Part shown: positions 34,512 to 44,459 of the stretch, one piece after another
How positions within the stretch are numbered: the first letter of the stretch is position 1
Layout of the letters: every line of letters starts with the position of its first letter
DNA from: Massilia sp. PDC64
GTDB lineage: Bacteria > Pseudomonadota > Gammaproteobacteria > Burkholderiales > Burkholderiaceae_D
Assembly: GCF_900101265.1 (NCBI RefSeq)
Contig: NZ_FMZS01000012.1
Coordinates: 62,001-126,000, forward strand
Length of the DNA stretch: 64,000 nucleotides
Direction of reading: 5' to 3'
The notes under the pieces: model-generated
The model's database searches: none
Seen by the model: only the letters and a program-made list of their open reading frames with translations
Told to the model about the DNA's origin: nothing
Translations under genes and position numbers: made by a program

Positions 34512-35783
34512 ATGAACGACCTGCGCATCAACGGCACCCGCCTGTGGAATTCTTTGATGGAACTGGCAAGAATCGGCGCGACGGACAAGGGCGGCGTGAA
34601 ACGCCTCGCCCTCACGGACCTCGACCGCCAGGGCCGCGACCTCGTCGTCCAGTGGGCGAAGGCCGAGGGCCTTGCCGTCACCGTGGATAAAATCGGCAAC
34701 GTCTTCATGCGCCGCGAGGGTGCGAACCCGGACCTGCCCCCGGTCGTCACGGGCAGCCACATCGACACCCAGCCCACCGGCGGCAAGTTCGACGGCAATT
34801 ACGGCGTACTGGCGGGCCTGGAAGTCGTGCGCACCTTGAACGAGCGGGGCATCCGCACGGAAGCGCCGATCGAGGTCGCGTTCTGGACGAACGAGGAAGG
34901 CTCGCGCTTCGTGCCCGTGATGATGGGCTCCGGCGTGTTCTGCGGCGCCTTCAGCCTGGAGACGGCGTATGCGGCGCGCGACGTCGACGGCAAATCCGTC
35001 GGCGAGGAACTCCAGAGGATCGGCTACCGGGGCGACGAAACGCCCGGCGACCATCCGATCGGCGCCTATTTCGAGGCGCACATCGAGCAGGGCCCCGTGC
35101 TGGAAGACGCGAACAAGGTGATCGGCGTCGTGCCCGCCGTGATGGGGCTGTCGTGGTACGACTGCACGGTGACGGGCATGGAGGCGCATGCGGGCCCCAC
35201 GCCGATGCACCTGCGCCGCGACGCGCTGCAGGTCGCGACGACCATCATGCAGGAGACGGTGGCCATCGCCAACCGCTACCCGCCGTACGGCCGCGGCACC
35301 GTGGGCATGGTCCAGGTGTTCCCCAACAGCCGCAACGTGATCCCCGGCCAGGTCAAGTTCAGCATCGACCTGCGCAACGTCACGGATGACCTGCTCAACA
35401 CGATGCACGGCGAGATCGAGGCGTTCGTCGAGCGCACGCGGCGCGAGTCCGGTCTCACCATCGACCTGCAGCGCGTGTCGTACTATCCGCCTTGCCCGTT
35501 CCACCCGGATTGCGTGGGCGCCGTGCGCGCCGCGACGGAGAAACTGGGGTATTCGACGATGGACGTGGTGTCCGGCGCCGGCCACGACGCCATCTACGTC
35601 GCGCGGCTGGCGCCCGCCGGCATGATCTTCGTGCCATGCAAGGACGGCATCAGCCACAACGAGATCGAAGACGCCCAGCCGGGCCACCTGGAAGCGGGCT
35701 GCAACGTGCTGCTGCACGCGATGCTGGAACGGGCCGGGATCGTCGCCACGTCCGCGACCGCAGAGCTTGTTGCTCAAAAGTAA
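34512..35783 (+). CDS. Beta-ureidopropionase / N-carbamoyl-amino-acid amidohydrolase (M20 type)
   Basis: 423 residues. It removes the carbamoyl group of N-carbamoyl-beta-alanine, giving beta-alanine, CO2 and ammonia. Zinc ligands of the M20/AmaB group are visible in TGSHIDTQPTGGKFDG (His, Asp), TNEEGSRF (Glu-Glu) and near the C-terminus in SGAGHDAIYVARL and DGISHNEIED. A dimerisation domain lies between about 210 and 330 (GMEAHAGPTPMHLRRD). It is the third step of the pathway; beta-alanine then goes to the aminotransferase at 26011. Confidence 0.93.
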   Translation: MNDLRINGTRLWNSLMELARIGATDKGGVKRLALTDLDRQGRDLVVQWAKAEGLAVTVDKIGNVFMRREGANPDLPPVVTGSHIDTQPTGGKFDGNYGVLAGLEVVRTLNERGIRTEAPIEVAFWTNEEGSRFVPVMMGSGVFCGAFSLETAYAARDVDGKSVGEELQRIGYRGDETPGDHPIGAYFEAHIEQGPVLEDANKVIGVVPAVMGLSWYDCTVTGMEAHAGPTPMHLRRDALQVATTIMQETVAIANRYPPYGRGTVGMVQVFPNSRNVIPGQVKFSIDLRNVTDDLLNTMHGEIEAFVERTRRESGLTIDLQRVSYYPPCPFHPDCVGAVRAATEKLGYSTMDVVSGAGHDAIYVARLAPAGMIFVPCKDGISHNEIEDAQPGHLEAGCNVLLHAMLERAGIVATSATAELVAQK

Positions 35784-35880
35784 CATATTGCAATCTGTTG
35801 TTACGGTTCTGGCCGATTCCAGGCGCCGGTAGCATACTGTGGACCGAAGCCGCCCGCCGGGCGGCATGGTCTGACTGACG

Positions 35881-37851
<1,971 letters not shown>

Positions 37852-37866
37852 CACTGACTGGCGCGT

Positions 37867-39072
37867 TTACTGGAACGTGGTTTCGCGTTCCGGCGTGGCG
37901 CTGATGCGGTGGATGGCCAGATCGGCACCGTCGAATTCCTGCTCGGCGTCGAGGCGCAGCCCGACGGTCGCTTTCAGCAGGCCGTAGACGATCACGCCGC
38001 CGATGCCGGCGATGGCGACGCCCAGCAGGGTGCCGACGATCTGCGATGCCAGCGACACGCCGCCCAGTCCCCCCAGCGCCTGGCTGCCGAAGATGCCGGC
38101 CGCGATGCCGCCCCACGCGCCGCACAGGCCGTGCAGGGGCCACACGCCCAGTACGTCGTCGATCTTCCAGCGGTTCTGCGCCAGCGTGAACATCACGACG
38201 AAGATCGCGCCCGCGATCGCGCCCGTCACGAGCGCGCCCATCGGGTGCATCAGGTCGGAGCCCGCGCACACGGCGACGAGGCCGGCCAGCGGACCGTTGT
38301 AGACGAAGCCCGGGTCGTTCTTGCCCAGCACGAAGGCGGTCAGGGTGCCACCCGTGAGGGCCATCAGCGAGTTGACGGCGACGAGGCCGTTCATCTTGTC
38401 CAGCGTCTGCGCGCTCATCACGTTGAAGCCGAACCAGCCCACGGTGAGGATCCACGCGCCCAGCGCGAGGAACGGGATGTTCGACGGCGGGTGCGCCGAG
38501 ATGCGGCCATCCTTCGTATAGCGGCCGCGGCGCGCGCCCAGCAGCAGCACGGCCGGCAGCGCAGCCCAGCCGCCGACGGCGTGCACGACGACGGAACCGG
38601 CGAAGTCGTGGAACGCCGCGCCGAAAGTCGCGGTCAGCCAGTCCTGGATGCCGAAGCGGTTGTTCCAGGCGATGCCTTCGAACAGCGGATAGATGAGGCC
38701 CACGAGCAGGGCGGTCGCGGCCATCTGCGGGTGGAACTTGGCGCGCTCCGCGATGCCGCCCGAGATGATGGCGGGGATCGCGGCGGCGAACGTCAGCAGG
38801 AAGAAGAATTTCACCAGTTCGTAGCCGTTCTTGGCGACGAGGGTGCTCGTGGCGCCCATGAAGTGGATGCCGTAGGCGATGCCATAGCCGACGAAGAAGT
38901 AGGCGATGGTGGAGACGGCGAAGTCGATCAGGATCTTGACGAGGGCGTTGACCTGGTTCTTGCGGCGTACCGTGCCCAGTTCCAGGAAGGCGAAGCCGGC
39001 GTGCATCGCCAGGATCATGATCCCGCCGAGCAAGATGAAGAGCGCGTCCGCTCCGCTTTTGAATGCATCCAT
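37867..39072 (-). CDS. amt: Ammonium transporter (Amt)
   Basis: 401 residues, eleven predicted membrane helices. Marks: GADALFILLGGIMILAMHAGFAFLELG at the N-terminus, FHDFAGSVVVHAVGGWAAL with the conserved Asp and pore His, and HPMGALVTGAIAG / WPLHGLCGAWGG with the second pore His. It takes up ammonium under nitrogen limitation. No glnK lies next to it, unlike in many bacteria. A sigma-54 promoter and an NtrC-type dyad lie upstream. ATG 39072 has GGAG upstream. Confidence 0.96.
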   Translation of the reverse strand: MDAFKSGADALFILLGGIMILAMHAGFAFLELGTVRRKNQVNALVKILIDFAVSTIAYFFVGYGIAYGIHFMGATSTLVAKNGYELVKFFFLLTFAAAIPAIISGGIAERAKFHPQMAATALLVGLIYPLFEGIAWNNRFGIQDWLTATFGAAFHDFAGSVVVHAVGGWAALPAVLLLGARRGRYTKDGRISAHPPSNIPFLALGAWILTVGWFGFNVMSAQTLDKMNGLVAVNSLMALTGGTLTAFVLGKNDPGFVYNGPLAGLVAVCAGSDLMHPMGALVTGAIAGAIFVVMFTLAQNRWKIDDVLGVWPLHGLCGAWGGIAAGIFGSQALGGLGGVSLASQIVGTLLGVAIAGIGGVIVYGLLKATVGLRLDAEQEFDGADLAIHRISATPERETTFQ

Positions 39073-39116
39073 GCGTACTCCAAAAAAGTGCAAGTTGGTC
39101 TGATTGCACTTCTGGA

Positions 39117-39133
39117 TAGCAATAAACGTTCCA
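39117..39133 (-). promoter_or_regulatory. Sigma-54 promoter of amt
   Basis: On the minus strand TGGAACGTTTATTGCT matches the TGGCACG-N4-TTGCW consensus at all but one position. GG (39132-39131) and GC (39120-39119) are ten bases apart. Expected transcript start is about 39107, giving a 35-base leader to the amt ATG. Confidence 0.75.
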
Positions 39134-39196
39134 ATTTGGTGAGGAGGCGCACTCCCGGTGGGCATGCGATCCGGGTTGCCCCGCAAGCGTGCACAA

Positions 39197-39211
39197 GCAC
39201 CGTTGCGGTGC
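39197..39211. promoter_or_regulatory. NtrC-type enhancer site upstream of amt
   Basis: GCACC-GTTGC-GGTGC is a perfect dyad of 5-base arms with the 5-base spacing of classic NtrC sites (as at glnA). It lies about 65-80 bases upstream of the amt -24 box, a usual enhancer distance. Confidence 0.65.
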
Positions 39212-39292
39212 GTATTTGCGCCAAAATGGGGAGGTGTGGTCGATCCGGCAATCGTAGTATGCTGTGAAGCAATAACCTCACAAAGGAGACCC

Positions 39293-41098
39293 ATGAACCG
39301 CACCATGAACGCCGCCATCCTCGCGGCTCTGCTGTCGGCCGGCGCACCCATCCTGTCCGCCCAGGCCGCCGCAACCACCGTATCCGCCTCGTCCGCCGAA
39401 CGCCAGGTCGACCGCGTGGCCGCCCGCTTCTACGATGCGCGCGCCCGCTTCGACCCGTTGCTGTACGCGACCGCGAACGGCGACAGCCGGTACGACGACC
39501 AGATCGGCATGGCGATCGACCCGAAGGTCCGCGCCCGCTATTTCGCGCAGAACCACAAGCTGCTGGACGACCTGCAGAAGATCGACAGGACGCACCTGTC
39601 GGACAAGGCGCGCCTGAACTACGACATCCTCGCGTTCGAGATCCGCGCCCAGCTGGATCTGGCACGCTTCCCCGAGCACCTGCTGCCGCTGAACCACTTC
39701 GACAACATCCCGAGTAACCTGGCGAACTACGCGAGCGGCACGGGCTCGCAGCCGCTGGCGACACCGGCCCAGTACCGCGCCTACCTGTCCCGCCTGGAGC
39801 AGCTGCCCGCGTGGATCGACCAGGCCATCGCCAACATGAGGGAGGGGATGAAGAAGGGCGTCGTGCAGCCGAAGGCGATCACGGCGAAGATGCTGCCGCA
39901 GTTCCGCCAGCTGGCGGCAAACGATCCGGAAGCCAGCATCTTCTACACGCCGATCCGGAACCTGCCGGCCGGCTTTTCCGACGCGGATAAAAAATCGCTC
40001 ACGGCCGGCTACCGCCAGGCCGCGCAAAAGATCGACGCCGCGCTCGCGCGCCTGAACACGTTCCTCGAGAAGGACTACCTGCCCGCAGGCCGCACGACGG
40101 CCGGCTATGGCGCGCTGCCGGACGGCGCCGCGTGGTACCAGGCCCGCATCCGCAACAACACGAACCTCGACCTGACGCCGGCGGAGATCCACGCGCTGGG
40201 CGAGAAGGAAGTGGCGCGCATCCAGCAGCAGATGGCGACCCTGGCGCCGAAGCTGGGCTACGACGGTCCGCTGAACGCCTTCCCGCAATGGGTGGCCGCG
40301 CAGCCGCGCTTCAAGCCGTTCAAGACCGACCAGGAGGTGCTGGAGCGCTACCGCGCCATCTACGCCGCCGTGGAAGCGAAGCTGCCGCAGTATTTCAGCC
40401 TGCTGCCGAAGGCGAAGCTGGATATCCAGCTGGAGCCGGAACTGACGCGCGCCACGGCGTCCGACCACTACACGCCCGTCGCCGCCGACGGGTCGCATCC
40501 GGGCGTGTTCTGGGCCGTCGTCAACGACCCGAAGGATTACAGCACGGTCGGCATGACGAGCCTGCTCCTGCACGAGGGCGTGCCGGGCCACCACCTGCAC
40601 GCCGCGCTGCTCAAGGAATTGCCGCTGCCGGACTTCCGCAAGTTCTTCACCGAGCACCCGAGCGCCGCCGCGTACACGGAAGGCTGGGCGCTGTACTGCG
40701 AGACCCTGGGCCGCGACTTCGGCCTGTACGACGATCCGTCCGCGTACTATGGCCACCTGAACGACGAACTGCTGCGCGCCGTGCGCCTCGTCGTCGACAC
40801 GGGCATGCACGCGCAGGGCTGGTCGCGCGAGCAGGCGGTCAAGTACATGATGGACAACCTGGGCTACAGCGAGGCGCGGGCGGCGAACCAGATCGAGCGC
40901 TACATGGTGTGGCCGGGCCAGGCGCTGGCGTACAAGGTGGGCGCGCTGAAGATCCTCGACCTGCGTGCGCGGGCCCAAAAGGAACTGGGGCCGAAGTTCA
41001 GCTTCGCGAAGTTCCACGAAGTGGTGCTGGGGGATGGGACGCTGCCGTTGCCGATCCTGCAGGCGCAGGTGGAGAAGTGGATCGCGGCTGAAAAGTAA
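39293..41098 (+). CDS. DUF885 family secreted peptidase-like protein
   Basis: 601 residues. A signal peptide (about 1-26, cleavage near AQAAATT) exports it. The mainly helical DUF885 fold has the conserved metal-binding-like motif LLLHEGVPGHHLHAAL at about residue 427 and a downstream Glu in AAYTEGWALYCETLG, the arrangement of a zinc metallopeptidase related to M2/M32-type helical proteases. Activity of the family is little studied. ATG 39293 follows AAAGGAG. It diverges from amt across a 220-base gap that holds both promoters. Confidence 0.85.
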   Translation: MNRTMNAAILAALLSAGAPILSAQAAATTVSASSAERQVDRVAARFYDARARFDPLLYATANGDSRYDDQIGMAIDPKVRARYFAQNHKLLDDLQKIDRTHLSDKARLNYDILAFEIRAQLDLARFPEHLLPLNHFDNIPSNLANYASGTGSQPLATPAQYRAYLSRLEQLPAWIDQAIANMREGMKKGVVQPKAITAKMLPQFRQLAANDPEASIFYTPIRNLPAGFSDADKKSLTAGYRQAAQKIDAALARLNTFLEKDYLPAGRTTAGYGALPDGAAWYQARIRNNTNLDLTPAEIHALGEKEVARIQQQMATLAPKLGYDGPLNAFPQWVAAQPRFKPFKTDQEVLERYRAIYAAVEAKLPQYFSLLPKAKLDIQLEPELTRATASDHYTPVAADGSHPGVFWAVVNDPKDYSTVGMTSLLLHEGVPGHHLHAALLKELPLPDFRKFFTEHPSAAAYTEGWALYCETLGRDFGLYDDPSAYYGHLNDELLRAVRLVVDTGMHAQGWSREQAVKYMMDNLGYSEARAANQIERYMVWPGQALAYKVGALKILDLRARAQKELGPKFSFAKFHEVVLGDGTLPLPILQAQVEKWIAAEK

Positions 41099-41113
41099 CG
41101 CGGCACGTGCATA

Positions 41114-41200
41114 CCGTCGTCCCCGCGCAGGCGGGGACCCAATTTTGCGTGCATTGGGGTAGGCGAGCAACTTGGGCCCCTGCCTTCGCAGGGGCGACGG
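41114..41200. repeat. REP-like paired-hairpin element, copy A
   Basis: About 87 bases that open with CGTCGTCCCC and close with GGGGCGACGG. Two hairpins are present: CCCCGC-GCAG-GCGGGG (41120-41136 region) and CCCCTGC-CTTC-GCAGGGG (41177-41194 region). They are joined by a spacer with GCATT and GCGAGCAA. A second copy lies at 49803-49890. This looks like a dispersed intergenic palindromic element of the REP/BIME kind. Confidence 0.7.
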
Positions 41201-41262
41201 GGTAAGGTTACGGTCCGTACATTGTGTGCGCAACCGTACATATCCCCGCCCCACATGGGTGC

Positions 41263-42564
41263 ATGATGGTCTTCATGAAATCCGAGGAGACCACCATCGC
41301 GCCGCCGTCGCCCGAGGCATCGACCTGGCTGTCGAAGCTGGGTCCGGGCCTGATCACGGGCGCGGCCGACGACGACCCGAGCGGCATCGCCACGTATTCG
41401 CAGGCGGGTGCCCAGTTCGGGTTCAACCTGCTGTGGACATTGCTGCTGACGTATCCGCTGATGGCCGCCATCCAGGTCATCAGCGCCAACATCGGCCGCG
41501 TGACAGGGAGAGGGCTCGCCACCAATCTGCAGCGTTATGCGCCGCGCCAGGTGGTATGGGGCATCGTGGGCCTGCTGCTCGTCGCAAACGTCATCAACAT
41601 CGCGGCCGACGTGGCGGCGATGGGGCAGGCGATGGCGCTCGTCGCGCCCGGCCGGCCGCTGTGGTATGCCGTGGGCTTCGGCGTGCTGTCCGTGCTGTTG
41701 CAGGTATTCGTTCCTTACCAGCGCTACGTGAACCTGCTCAAATGGCTCACGCTCGTGCTGCTCGCGTACGTGGCCACCGTGTTCGTCGTGCACGTGCCGT
41801 GGGGCGTCGTGCTGAAGACCACCGTGTGGCCGCATGTCGCGTGGAACAAGGACTACCTCACCACCATCGTCGCCGTGTTCGGCACGACGATCAGCCCCTA
41901 TCTGTTCTTCTGGCAGGCGTCGCAGGAAGTCGAGGAATTGCGCGCGGACGACAATGCGGAGCCGCTGCGGCGCGCACCCGACCAGGTCGAGCGCCAGCTG
42001 GGCCGCATCCGCTTCGACACGCTCGTGGGCATGGCCGTGTCGAACGGCGTCGCGTTCTTCATCATGCTGACGACGGCCGCCACCCTGCACGCGCAGGGCG
42101 TGCACGACATCCAGTCGTCGGCGCAGGCCGCATCGGCGCTGAAACCCGTCGCGGGCGAACTCGCGTTCGTCCTGTTCGCGCTCGGCATCGTCGGCACGGG
42201 CCTGCTCGCGATCCCCGTGCTGGCCGGTTCCGCCGCGTATGCGATGGCCGGCACGTTCCACTGGAAGAGCAGCCTGGGCGCGGAATTCTCCGCCGCGCGC
42301 AAGTTCTACGGCATCATCATCGTCGCCACGCTGGCCGGCGTCGGCATCAACTTCATGCCGCTCGACCCGATCAAGGCGCTGTACTGGAGCGCCGTGCTGA
42401 ACGGCGTCATCGCCGTGCCCGTGATGGCGATCATGATGCTGGTAGCAATGAGCCCGCGCATCATGGGCGACCTGACGATCGCGCCGCGCCTGCGTGCACT
42501 GGGCTGGCTGTGCACGGGCGTGATGGCGGCGGCAACGATCGCCATGTTCGCGTCCTTCCTCTGA
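41263..42564 (+). CDS. Nramp-related divalent-metal transporter (variant metal site)
   Basis: 433 residues, about eleven membrane helices. The first helix has GAADDDPSGIATYSQAG where classical Nramps have DPGN, and the sixth has FGTTISPYLFFWQASQEVEE where they have MPH. The Met that favours soft transition metals is thus absent. Such Nramp-related (NRMT-like) proteins can move Mg2+ and Mn2+. No metal-responsive regulator is nearby. The start is uncertain: ATGs at 41263, 41266 and 41275 are in frame and none has a strong ribosome site. Confidence 0.85.
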   Translation: MMVFMKSEETTIAPPSPEASTWLSKLGPGLITGAADDDPSGIATYSQAGAQFGFNLLWTLLLTYPLMAAIQVISANIGRVTGRGLATNLQRYAPRQVVWGIVGLLLVANVINIAADVAAMGQAMALVAPGRPLWYAVGFGVLSVLLQVFVPYQRYVNLLKWLTLVLLAYVATVFVVHVPWGVVLKTTVWPHVAWNKDYLTTIVAVFGTTISPYLFFWQASQEVEELRADDNAEPLRRAPDQVERQLGRIRFDTLVGMAVSNGVAFFIMLTTAATLHAQGVHDIQSSAQAASALKPVAGELAFVLFALGIVGTGLLAIPVLAGSAAYAMAGTFHWKSSLGAEFSAARKFYGIIIVATLAGVGINFMPLDPIKALYWSAVLNGVIAVPVMAIMMLVAMSPRIMGDLTIAPRLRALGWLCTGVMAAATIAMFASFL

Positions 42565-42567
42565 CAA

Positions 42568-43665
42568 TTACTGCATGTCGATCCGCCCGTAGATCCCGTG
42601 CGACTCGTCGCTCGGCCCCGCCGTGTAGAACAGCGTGTTCGTGGGCTGGTTCTGCACGCCGTTGCCGAATGCGATACCCCACAGGCCGTCGATGACGATG
42701 GGCGTGCGGTCGGCCTTCGACAACGTGCCGATGAACGCGCCGTTGGACGGGTTGTACGCGTTGATCCTGCCGTCGCCGAAGTTCGCGACGAGCACCGCAT
42801 TGCTGAAGTCCCCGAAGTTGGCCGGCGCCAGCGCCATGCCCCACGGCGCATTCAGCGCGCCGCCCGCCGCCAGCCGGTGCAGGAAGACGCCGCCCGTGTC
42901 GTACACGTCGACGACACCGAGGCCGGCGCCCTTGACCTCGTCGTTGCCGCTCGTCTCGCGCTGCGCATATGCGACGTAGATGCGGTCGCCGATGGCCTGG
43001 ATGCCGAACGGCGCGTAGCCGGCCGGCAGGTTCGGATCGGTGAAGCCGCCCGGCAGCGTGGCTTTCTGGAAGCTCGCGTTGTAGACGTCGATGCGGTTGT
43101 TGCGGAAGTCGGCCGCGTACAGGTAGTTGGCGCCCGAGAACGCGCCGATGGCGAGGCCCTTGTAGACGGCGCTGCCGCCCGTGTCGACGGCCGTCACGGC
43201 GTTCGTGCGGTTCACGGCCGGCGACCAGCCCGACACGGTGCCCGTCTCGCCCGCGAAGATGAACGGGCTCGCGCCCGTCACGCCGTTCTGCGTGACCTTG
43301 AAGTCCTGGCTGCCGTTGTACACGATGCCGGTGACGCCCGCGGGAACCGCGACGACGAGCGTCTGCGGCACGCCGTTGCCGTCGTACAGCGTCGACGTCG
43401 CCGTGCCGTTGTTCGCGACCCAGACGAAGGCCGTCGGGTTGAATGCGATGCCCCACGCGTTGACGAGGTGGGTGTCGGTGTGGGCGGCGCCGCTGGACTG
43501 GTCGGTGACGAGGGCCGTCGTCGTGAAGGCGCTCGTGATCGCCGGAGGCATGGTGGCGGGGGGCGTCATCATCGGATGGTCGTCGCCGCCGCCGCAGGCC
43601 GCGACGGCTGCACCGAGGACGATGCCGCACAGGAGGCGCACGGCCGGATTCGATTGCAGGTTCAT
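42568..43665 (-). CDS. TIGR03118 family secreted protein
   Basis: 365 residues. The signal sequence ends in AVAACGGG, a plausible lipobox, followed by a Pro/Met-rich linker. The rest is a beta-propeller-like repeat with HLVNAWGIAFNPTAFVWVANNGTATSTLYDG, GLAIGAFSGANYLYAADFRNNRIDVYN and a C-terminal DGLWGIAFGNG, matching the uncharacterised TIGR03118 family. It probably is surface- or periplasm-anchored. ATG 43665 follows AGAGGTG. It is convergent with the Nramp gene with three bases between stops. Confidence 0.85.
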   Translation of the reverse strand: MNLQSNPAVRLLCGIVLGAAVAACGGGDDHPMMTPPATMPPAITSAFTTTALVTDQSSGAAHTDTHLVNAWGIAFNPTAFVWVANNGTATSTLYDGNGVPQTLVVAVPAGVTGIVYNGSQDFKVTQNGVTGASPFIFAGETGTVSGWSPAVNRTNAVTAVDTGGSAVYKGLAIGAFSGANYLYAADFRNNRIDVYNASFQKATLPGGFTDPNLPAGYAPFGIQAIGDRIYVAYAQRETSGNDEVKGAGLGVVDVYDTGGVFLHRLAAGGALNAPWGMALAPANFGDFSNAVLVANFGDGRINAYNPSNGAFIGTLSKADRTPIVIDGLWGIAFGNGVQNQPTNTLFYTAGPSDESHGIYGRIDMQ

Positions 43666-43739
43666 GATTGCACCTCTGAGGGAAAGGACGACGTGAATGC
43701 CCCCTCGCGCGTGCAAGGTTCAATCGGAGCGCGGTGTTT

Positions 43740-44459
43740 TTAAAAACGCAGGCTGGCGCCGGCGAACAGGGCGCGGGCGCGCGGCAGGCCGTTGCCGGCG
43801 CCGTGCACGAGGGTCTGCACGCCGGCCTGCAGGCGCCAGTCGCCCGTGTCGTACGCGAGCGTGGCGCGCAGGTCGGCGCGGTCCCGTTCGCTCCAGTGGT
43901 AATCCGTATCGAGCGGATGCAGCAGGCCCGCATGCAGGGCCAGCGCCACCCGCTCGCCCAGCGGGATGCCGCCGTTCAGGTCGAGGTAGACCGTGCGGCC
44001 GCCGCCGTAGTACGCCGGCGAATACGACACGCGCGCATTGACGCGGTCGTACGTCAGGCCGGCGTAGAACTCGTTGTAATCGACCTCGCGGTTGCGCAAA
44101 TAGATCGTGCGCGTGACGCCGGCATCCCACGACAGCTTCGTCGTCAGCGGCAGCGCGCGCCCTCCATAGACGATCAGGAGGCCCTGGCCCCGGCCGTACA
44201 GGTCGATGGGCGACGCGAACGTGCCGGCATACCAGCCGCCGTCGAAGTCGTGGTCGACGCGCAGCTGCACGGCGGGATTGCGGCCCAGCGAAACGCCGCG
44301 CATCGCGTATTCGGACACGACGGAGAGGTCGGCACTGGTCTGGGCCAATGCGCCGGGCGCCGCGGCGGAGGCGGCGACAAGGAATGCGAACGCGCCCGCG
44401 ACAGGTTTCAGCGCGGGCGAGGGGAGGGAAGGCTGGCGGTCGTGGCGGTGGAAGGGCAT
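43740..44459 (-). CDS. TIGR02001-like outer-membrane protein (putative porin)
   Basis: 239 residues. After a signal peptide ending near AAAPGALAQ the sequence is an alternating amphipathic beta pattern with VVSEYAMRGVSLGRNPAVQL, the start motif of TIGR02001 proteins, and a C-terminal Phe (AGASLRF) typical of outer-membrane barrels. The ATG at 44459 lies 52 bases inside the end of the subtilase gene in another frame, so the two are translationally linked. It is the last gene of the sigma/anti-sigma/subtilase unit. Confidence 0.78.
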   Translation of the reverse strand: MPFHRHDRQPSLPSPALKPVAGAFAFLVAASAAAPGALAQTSADLSVVSEYAMRGVSLGRNPAVQLRVDHDFDGGWYAGTFASPIDLYGRGQGLLIVYGGRALPLTTKLSWDAGVTRTIYLRNREVDYNEFYAGLTYDRVNARVSYSPAYYGGGRTVYLDLNGGIPLGERVALALHAGLLHPLDTDYHWSERDRADLRATLAYDTGDWRLQAGVQTLVHGAGNGLPRARALFAGASLRF

